64,000 nucleotides of DNA, from the NCBI RefSeq assembly GCF_004514425.2, contig NZ_MYFN02000003.1:310001-374000 (forward strand), read 5' to 3'. The notes under the pieces were generated by a model. It had not been told where the DNA came from and searched no databases. It was given only the letters and a program-made list of their open reading frames with translations. The DNA is from Shinella sumterensis (GTDB lineage Bacteria > Pseudomonadota > Alphaproteobacteria > Rhizobiales > Rhizobiaceae). Shown here piece by piece: positions 63,507 to 64,000 of the stretch (position 1 is its first letter; the number at the start of each line of letters is the position of its first letter). The position numbers and the translations under genes were made by a program.

Positions 63507-64000
63507 TCATCCCGGCGCGATATGGCCGATGCCCTTCCGCTTGATCTCGTCGAACGACTCGTCATAGCCCGCATCTGCGTAGCGGATCACGCCGAGCGAC
63601 GTGTCGTTGGTCAGGGCGTGTTCGAGGCGTTCGGCCCCGCCGTCCGTTCCGTCCGCCACCAGCGTCACGCCGCAGCTCGTCATATAGCCGGCATAGCCTC
63701 CACCGCCGGAATGCACGACGACGAGATCGGCCATGGACGAGCAGAGCAGCATGGCATCGAGCAACGGCCAGTCGGCGATGGCGTCGGAGCCGTCCTTCAT
63801 GCGTTCCGTCATGATGTTGGGATGCGCCATGGCGCCGGCATCGAGATGGTCGCGCGAAAAGGCGATCGGCCCCTTCAGCTCGCCCGCGGCGACCAGCGTG
63901 TTGACCGCCAAGGCCAGAGCGGTGCGCTCGCCGTGCCCCAGCCAGGCGATGCGCGCCGGCAGACCTTCGAAGGGGATATTCTCGCGCGCAAGGCGGATCC
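63507..64000 (-). CDS. Urocanate hydratase-family protein, C-terminal part (5' end outside window)
   Basis: The frame continues past the window edge; about 164 C-terminal residues are seen, ending IGHIAPG. The segments RIAWLGHGER, SRDHLDAGAM, MKDGSDAIADWPLLDAML and VIRYADAGYDES are those of urocanase (HutU), which hydrates urocanate with tightly bound NAD. But the block that in most HutU proteins reads HHGGGVGMGYSQHAG is HSGGGGYAGYMTSCG here. Genuine HutU from memory is more conserved, so this may be a paralogue with another substrate. Confidence 0.8.
   Translation of the reverse strand, partial: IRLARENIPFEGLPARIAWLGHGERTALALAVNTLVAAGELKGPIAFSRDHLDAGAMAHPNIMTERMKDGSDAIADWPLLDAMLLCSSMADLVVVHSGGGGYAGYMTSCGVTLVADGTDGGAERLEHALTNDTSLGVIRYADAGYDESFDEIKRKGIGHIAPG

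Overview
The window is chromosomal DNA of high GC content and very high coding density. It probably comes from an alphaproteobacterium of the Rhizobiaceae or a close relative (Rhizobium, Agrobacterium, Shinella and Ensifer are all compatible). The evidence is the gene order of the division and cell wall (dcw) cluster next to rnpB, a meso-diaminopimelate type MurE, an FMN riboswitch in front of a type II lumazine synthase, a PPi-dependent phosphofructokinase, an ArsR-methyltransferase fusion beside metF, and a rhizobial-type intergenic repeat. No tRNA, 5S/16S/23S rRNA, CRISPR array, insertion sequence or prophage was recognised. The left edge cuts murC and the right edge cuts a urocanase-family gene.

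Regions. 0-12.5 kb, all on the minus strand: mraZ-rsmH-ftsL-ftsI-murE-murF-mraY-murD-ftsW-murG-murC. In front of mraZ are four 10-bp-phased TGGG boxes (a MraZ operator) and a perfect TTAA-N7-TTAA CtrA-type box. 12.9-13.3 kb: rnpB (RNase P RNA). 13.4-28.7 kb: an FAD oxidoreductase, several peptidoglycan hydrolases (two SLT-type transglycosylases, an amidase, a GH25 lysozyme, an MltB-type enzyme), a TerB/J-domain protein, pfp, a LysE exporter, a GGDEF-EAL protein, a serine hydrolase, an outer membrane barrel and an EamA transporter. 28.7-33.9 kb: a 25-codon membrane ORF, metF with its ArsR-methyltransferase regulator, ettA, and an RNase T2-like protein that has lost its catalytic residues. 34-45.8 kb: an alpha/beta hydrolase with an EamA transporter, a CoA-transferase/ThDP-enzyme pair, a DUF442 protein, an aldose epimerase-like protein, an L,D-transpeptidase, a GH5 glycosidase, a soluble globin-coupled chemoreceptor and an orphan ParA.

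46-59.2 kb is the most interesting part. One seven-gene minus-strand unit encodes an N-formylglutamate amidohydrolase-like enzyme, a three-part TRAP importer, a glutamine synthetase-like ligase, an aldehyde dehydrogenase and an iron-type alcohol dehydrogenase. It ends in a hairpin terminator. It is divergent from an RpiR regulator, which is followed by a four-gene ABC importer. The enzyme set fits a gamma-glutamylation route for an imported amino alcohol or amine: ligate to glutamate, oxidise alcohol to aldehyde to acid, then hydrolyse the amide. This is an inference; the substrate is unknown.

59.2-64 kb: an FMN riboswitch with ribH2, an orphan PotD-like binding protein, a second L,D-transpeptidase, a second GH25 lysozyme, and the C-terminal part of a divergent urocanase. 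Eight separate genes in the window remodel or cleave peptidoglycan, in addition to the synthesis cluster.
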